This document shows positions 60,096 through 64,000 of a DNA stretch of 64,000 nucleotides, piece after piece (within the stretch, counting starts at the first letter, position 1; every line of letters begins with the position of its first letter). The DNA comes from CALZBJ01 sp945619025 (GTDB lineage Bacteria; Pseudomonadota; Gammaproteobacteria; Cardiobacteriales; Wohlfahrtiimonadaceae), in the NCBI GenBank assembly GCA_945619025.1, contig CALZBJ010000010.1, positions 1-64,000 on the forward strand, in the 5' to 3' direction. A program made the position numbers and the translations under genes. Under the pieces are notes generated by a model. The model ran no database searches, was not told where the DNA came from, and saw only the letters and a list, made by a program, of their open reading frames with translations.

Positions 60096-62021
60096 TTAAA
60101 AAAGTGAAAGTTGCGACTCGATTGACAGCTCTTCTTCAGCCGGTTCCACTAAAAACTCTGGCTTTTTAAGCACGACCGAAAGCCGTTTTTGAATGGCGCT
60201 AAACCGCTGTGCCCGTTGCATTAATGAGGCACGAATCGCCCCTTCGGAACTAAAGATAATCGCCTCTTTTTTCGCCCGGGTCAGCCCTGTATAGAAAAGC
60301 TCGGTACTTAAAAAAGCCGACTCATATTCGGCTAAAAAGAGCATCACCCGCTCAAATTCACTTCCCTGCGATTTATGCACCGTCATCGCAAAGGCATGAT
60401 TAAATTGCGGTAAGGAATGAATCGAAAAAGCGCGAAGTTCGTTATCAATTTCAAAAAATGCCCGCAGTCGCCCTTCCTCTTCTAAAATCAGCCCAATGTC
60501 CCCATTAAAGAGTCCATATTCATAATCGTTTTCTTCGATCATAATGGCGAGCCCATGATAAAACGCCATATTATAGATGGTCGGAAAGAGTGTTTTAGCA
60601 ATAAGATGATTGAGGCGCTCCGTGCCATAATCCCCACGCCGTTGAATCGCTAATACGCGTGCACTATTAAACGCAGCAAAGATCGCTTGTTTCGTGCTGT
60701 TTTTAGCGAGAATCGCATCGAGATAGGGCTGATAAAAGCTGCGTAATTCCGTAGATAAGGTACTCTCTTCGATCGGGAGCGTATGATATCCAATTAGCGG
60801 ATCATGACTCATTAAAATCCCCATAACATCACGAATTTTCTGCTGAGTATCAAAGTAATTATGGGTATAGGTATTGATCCGTTTGGCCAATCGCCCCAGT
60901 GTTGAGGCATCATCAAAACGATAACTTTTCTTTAACAAAGAGAAATAATTCGCCGGATAAATCTCCGAATTGACCGGAAGCGATACGCCCGTAAGCGCCT
61001 CGATCGTTTGACTATGGCGACTCGTATAATTTTCCGTAAAGGCAAGTTCACTCATGATCGAGCCCGCTTCAACCGAGGCAAGCTGATCCTTATCGCCGAG
61101 AAAAATAATGCGCGCATGAGCGGGTAAGGCTTCAATCAGATCCACAAAAAGCTGGAGATCGATCATCGATGCCTCGTCGACAACAAGGAGATCAAGCATC
61201 AATGGATTTTGCGCGTGATAGCGCGTTTTTTTACTAATGGGATGAATCCCAAGTAGGCGGTGAATGGTATAACTTTCGCTCGGAATCTGCTTTAAAATAT
61301 CGCTCTCAATCTCCGTTAATGCCCACGCTTTTTGTTCATTAATCGATTCGGTTAATCGCGCAGCGGCCTTCCCTGTGGGCGCCGCTAACACCATTTTAAG
61401 TGGCGCTTGTCCGCTCTCTTTCGCCGCTTCCTGTAAAATCGCTAAAATCTTAAATACAGTCGTTGTTTTACCGGTTCCAGGTCCTCCTGAAATAACCGAT
61501 AAATATTGAATCAGACTATTGGCCGCCGCCACCTTCTGCCAATCGATCTCAGATTGTGCATCACTTGTGCCAAAATAACGATCTAAAAGCCTCTTATAAC
61601 GCGTTAGACGCTCTGCTGAAAATTGAGTATCCACCTGATGCTTTAGCACAAACTCGACGATTTTCCCCTCTTGCTGATAATTTTTAGCAAGGTAAATACC
61701 CCACTCACTTTTTATCAGTGCAGGACTCTCAATCACAACATCACACCAATCGGTTTCTAGTGAGAGATTCGCCTCTTTTAACAGCTCAAACCCTAAGTTT
61801 CGCACCGTTTCATCGGGCTCTTCACTAAACCATTTTGCCGGCGCATTAAGATACTCAAACGTCGCGAGCGTATGCCCAAATCGATAGGCGCGGCTTACCA
61901 AAAGAGCAAGAAGCTGTAACTCTTTATCTTGCTCCCCAATCAATTTTGCAAAATAATAATCGAGCTCAGAAAATACGCCGGCCTCCAAACCATAATTAAT
62001 GGCGAATTGATTGGTTAGCAT
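60096..62021 (-). CDS. recD: Exonuclease V (RecBCD) alpha subunit, 5'-3' helicase
   Basis: 641 residues, normal for RecD. Walker A is SGGPGTGKTTTVFKIL; motif II is VVDEASMID; the C-terminal helicase motif AMTVHKSQGSEFERVMLFL and YTGLTRAKKEAIIF are complete. RecD is the fast 5'-3' motor of RecBCD in double-strand-break repair and phage DNA degradation. The start at 62021 has AAGGAGA 6 bases upstream; it overlaps the preceding gene by 26 bases. Order here is recB, endonuclease-V-like gene, recD, so an extra gene has been inserted in the usual recBD pair. Confidence 0.96.
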   Translation of the reverse strand: MLTNQFAINYGLEAGVFSELDYYFAKLIGEQDKELQLLALLVSRAYRFGHTLATFEYLNAPAKWFSEEPDETVRNLGFELLKEANLSLETDWCDVVIESPALIKSEWGIYLAKNYQQEGKIVEFVLKHQVDTQFSAERLTRYKRLLDRYFGTSDAQSEIDWQKVAAANSLIQYLSVISGGPGTGKTTTVFKILAILQEAAKESGQAPLKMVLAAPTGKAAARLTESINEQKAWALTEIESDILKQIPSESYTIHRLLGIHPISKKTRYHAQNPLMLDLLVVDEASMIDLQLFVDLIEALPAHARIIFLGDKDQLASVEAGSIMSELAFTENYTSRHSQTIEALTGVSLPVNSEIYPANYFSLLKKSYRFDDASTLGRLAKRINTYTHNYFDTQQKIRDVMGILMSHDPLIGYHTLPIEESTLSTELRSFYQPYLDAILAKNSTKQAIFAAFNSARVLAIQRRGDYGTERLNHLIAKTLFPTIYNMAFYHGLAIMIEENDYEYGLFNGDIGLILEEEGRLRAFFEIDNELRAFSIHSLPQFNHAFAMTVHKSQGSEFERVMLFLAEYESAFLSTELFYTGLTRAKKEAIIFSSEGAIRASLMQRAQRFSAIQKRLSVVLKKPEFLVEPAEEELSIESQLSLF

Positions 62022-62550
62022 CGGTATTCTCCTTCTCAATATAGTGTTGTAATGCGTCTGTTAGCTCACTTAAAAGCGCAACGGAATCGTGATCAACAGG
62101 GAGTAGCGCGACTTTTTTTGCCGCCCAACTTGATTTAACGCCCACCGCGCTTGAATAAAAAACTGCCCCATTCTCAAACGTATTTTTATGGATAAATCGA
62201 TGCCCGCCACAACTCTCTTTCGTCAGTCCAATCACCGGGATTTTTCGCAGAAGATAATCATAAAGATAGAGCCCAACGCCATATTGCCCTGCTCGTGTGC
62301 GCTCGTAGACGCAGCGATCAATCAACATCACATCGATCTTAATTGCCTTTGGAATCTGTTTTAAAATCGCAATTTTAACCGGCACTTCGCGCACAAATGA
62401 GCGCTGATCGCTCTGATCCTGTTGGCTAAATGTTGCGTAATAATACTCGCCACCGGATGGATTTTCCCAATCGGTAAAGAGTGTCCCGACTGCATAGGAT
62501 TTATTTTGAAAATGCGCGGTAACAATGGCAAGAATCGTCTCTTTCATCAT
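61996..62550 (-). CDS. Endonuclease V-like protein with degenerate active site
   Basis: 184 residues lodged between recB (9-base gap) and recD (26-base overlap). The fold signature resembles endonuclease V: an AIVTAHFQNKSYAVGTLF opening strand, IDVMLIDRC (where the VDG catalytic strand should be), LGLYLY-like GVGLYLYDYLLRKIPVIGLTKES (compare PTIGVAK) and PVDHDSVALLSELTDAL. Catalytic residues: the first aspartate is V10, the second is kept (D78), but the next glycine is R79; K111 is kept. It therefore may not cleave deoxyinosine DNA. It may instead bind RecBCD or DNA. The family call is by eye and should be tested. Confidence 0.55.
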   Translation of the reverse strand: MMKETILAIVTAHFQNKSYAVGTLFTDWENPSGGEYYYATFSQQDQSDQRSFVREVPVKIAILKQIPKAIKIDVMLIDRCVYERTRAGQYGVGLYLYDYLLRKIPVIGLTKESCGGHRFIHKNTFENGAVFYSSAVGVKSSWAAKKVALLPVDHDSVALLSELTDALQHYIEKENTDANQSIRH

Positions 62551-62559
62551 AATTAATCC

Positions 62560-64000
62560 TTACTTCGCATCAAAATAATCCATGATCTTTTCGATCACAG
62601 ACCACGCCGGTTTATGATGATACACGCCATCGCCGCTCGCATCGCCCCGCATTCCGCGCAAAAAGAGATAATAGATGCCACCAAAGTCGGTTTCATAATT
62701 AAACTCAAGGTTTTTAAGGCGCAAAAACTTCACCAGCGCCACGGTATAGAGCAGATATTGCCAATCATAATAAGCCTCATCCATCGCCGTTTGCATCGAT
62801 TCTTGCTGATAATCCTCGCAGGATTCCCCTAAAAAATTACTCTTATAGTCACAGATATAATACTTTCCTTCCCAGATAAACGTAAGGTCAATAAATCCTT
62901 TTAACATTCCCGTAAGCGCTTTAAATGTGAGCTTCGCCGGGAGTGTCCGCGTGCGGTTTTCCATCAAAAATTGATTGATCGGTTCGGGAGTAATATCACG
63001 GCGAATGGGGAATAAAAATTCAAGTTCGTTGATGTGCTGATCGTTTGATAAAATCGTACCCAGCGTCATCATTTCATTATCTTGATTTAATGGCGTTTGC
63101 AAAATTCCGGCAAACCAATCTTTAAGATCAAGCGCTGCAGAATCGAGCTCATCGGCAAGAGATAGATAGAGCGGTGAGCGCTTAATCGCCTCGCTTAAAA
63201 TCATCTCATCACTAAGCTCAAGCGGTGAATAATTCTCTAAAAGATCGTGTAAAAATGTTCCGGCAACCGCTCCTTTCGGGAAATGAAGTTGCGCCTTCGG
63301 GAGTGGTGTTTGAATTTCGGTCTGATCGAGGTTTCTCTCCTCCTGAATCGGCATCTCATCAAAACGTTCGTCTTGGAAATGGGTCACTTCCGCTTTATAC
63401 GAAAGATGCGAGAAACTCGTAAAACGCCAAATATTAGGAATATAGCGATTCATGCGGGCTGCACTTAACTCAGGTTCTGCCGTTTTTTCTTCAAATACGC
63501 GATCTAAAATCTGCTCTGGCACCTCAGTAATATCAATAATACCGGGCTTGATGAGCGTTTTAGGAAGCGTTGCATTTACCTCCGTTAACCCCAAAATTGA
63601 GCCGATCGCGCTTTGGTGCGTTACGCTTGAACGCCGGGACATAAGATGGCTCGCAAAGCCAACCCGACAATGGAATTTACTACGAGTCATCGCCACATAT
63701 AAAAGGCGCACCGCTTCCGAAAATTCCTCATCTAAAATCTGCTCTTTAATCGTTTCCGATGGGGTAAAACTGTAGCGAATCCGCTCTTTTTCCTTATCGT
63801 AATAGGAGACCGGATCGCGGTAACTCACAGGGCTCACCGCAAATGGCAGATAGACAATGGGAAATTCGAGCCCTTTGGATTTATGATAGGTAAGGATTTT
63901 AATTGCCTCAAAATCACTCTCAAGCCGCTGGTGATACACCTCTTCCGTCTCTCCCCGCTCGCGCTCCTCCTTAAACCACGCAAGTAACAACTCATCGGTT
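62560..64000 (-). CDS. recB: Exonuclease V (RecBCD) beta subunit, C-terminal part
   Basis: The last 480 or so codons of recB; the 5' part lies beyond the window edge. UvrD-type helicase motifs V and VI are seen as LTYHKSKGLEFPIVYLPFA and RLLYVAMTRSKFHCRVGFA. The C-terminal nuclease domain has GTFLHDLLENY, GFIDLTFIWEGKYYICDYKSNFLG (the conserved D and D-x-K metal residues) and QYLLYTVALVKFLRL. Together these carry the 3'-5' helicase and the nuclease of RecBCD. It is first in the recB-(endonuclease V-like)-recD set; recC is not in view. Confidence 0.95.
   Translation of the reverse strand, partial: TDELLLAWFKEERERGETEEVYHQRLESDFEAIKILTYHKSKGLEFPIVYLPFAVSPVSYRDPVSYYDKEKERIRYSFTPSETIKEQILDEEFSEAVRLLYVAMTRSKFHCRVGFASHLMSRRSSVTHQSAIGSILGLTEVNATLPKTLIKPGIIDITEVPEQILDRVFEEKTAEPELSAARMNRYIPNIWRFTSFSHLSYKAEVTHFQDERFDEMPIQEERNLDQTEIQTPLPKAQLHFPKGAVAGTFLHDLLENYSPLELSDEMILSEAIKRSPLYLSLADELDSAALDLKDWFAGILQTPLNQDNEMMTLGTILSNDQHINELEFLFPIRRDITPEPINQFLMENRTRTLPAKLTFKALTGMLKGFIDLTFIWEGKYYICDYKSNFLGESCEDYQQESMQTAMDEAYYDWQYLLYTVALVKFLRLKNLEFNYETDFGGIYYLFLRGMRGDASGDGVYHHKPAWSVIEKIMDYFDAK

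Overview
The window looks like a chromosomal segment of a gammaproteobacterium of moderate GC content (mid-40s % by eye). Housekeeping genes of gammaproteobacterial type dominate: dusA, rpoD, an RpoS-type sigma factor, pepD, lysS, guaB, pgsA, sfsA, leuS, recB/recD, anmK-murQ and an E. coli-like yeeE-yeeD pair. The gene order is not that of Enterobacteriaceae, and no rpsU flanks dnaG. A Cardiobacteriales-type relative (Ignatzschineria or Wohlfahrtiimonas) would fit, but this is inference and was not tested. I saw no rRNA, tRNA, IS element, prophage or CRISPR array. 

Layout. 1-3.4 kb: two tandem paralogous polyamine-binding proteins (PotF type) with duplicated upstream leaders. 3.4-13.4 kb (minus): dnaG, yqeY, two DUF945-like envelope proteins, dusA, rpoD and rpoS, most closed by their own intrinsic terminator. 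13.5-16.4 kb (minus): a PatB/MalY C-S lyase and pepD. 16.6-19.8 kb (plus): a molybdate ABC transporter with one intact modA, a second modA broken by a one-base frameshift, modB, and a short modC. 19.9-24.5 kb: a small secreted cysteine protein, anmK-murQ (anhydro-MurNAc recycling), a stand-alone PTS IIC-like membrane protein and a nitrilase-family amidohydrolase. 24.6-31.7 kb: a NIF3/YqfO-like small protein, a FUSC membrane protein overlapping a DUF1287 protein, lysS, guaB and pgsA. 31.8-36.1 kb: a cysteine desulfurase with an extra C-terminal domain, an orphan amino-acid ABC ATPase, a DUF6348-like protein and sfsA. 

36.3-42.2 kb is a GABA/amino-acid catabolic cluster: permease, gabT and gabD on the minus strand, divergent from a PucR-family regulator. 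The shared promoter region holds a perfect 20-bp palindrome touching a consensus -10 box. 42.4-44.1 kb encodes an unrecognised secreted 548-residue protein. 44.2-46.0 kb holds the thiosulfate-uptake pair yeeE-yeeD (tsuA-tsuB). It is preceded by a 33-codon ORF with a good ribosome-binding site and a Cys/Met-rich end, a strong candidate for a polycysteine leader peptide that senses cysteine supply; this is the most interesting observation in the window. 46.3-50.6 kb: leuS, a DUF922 zinc-protease-like protein and a LysR regulator. 50.8-55.5 kb: a 1552-residue exported Sel1-repeat protein. 55.6-60.0 kb: an asparaginase divergent from a nucleoside-salvage operon (nucleoside hydrolase, MFS transporter, ribokinase). 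60.1-64.0 kb: recD, a degenerate endonuclease-V-like protein and the 3' part of recB, which is cut by the window edge. 

Functional themes are nitrogen and carbon scavenging (polyamines, GABA, nucleosides, dipeptides, asparagine), sulfur acquisition (C-S lyase, thiosulfate uptake, cysteine desulfurase) and core information processing. Intrinsic terminators are frequent and well formed, so transcription units can be delimited with fair confidence. Calls rest on motif and family recognition by eye; no database search was run.
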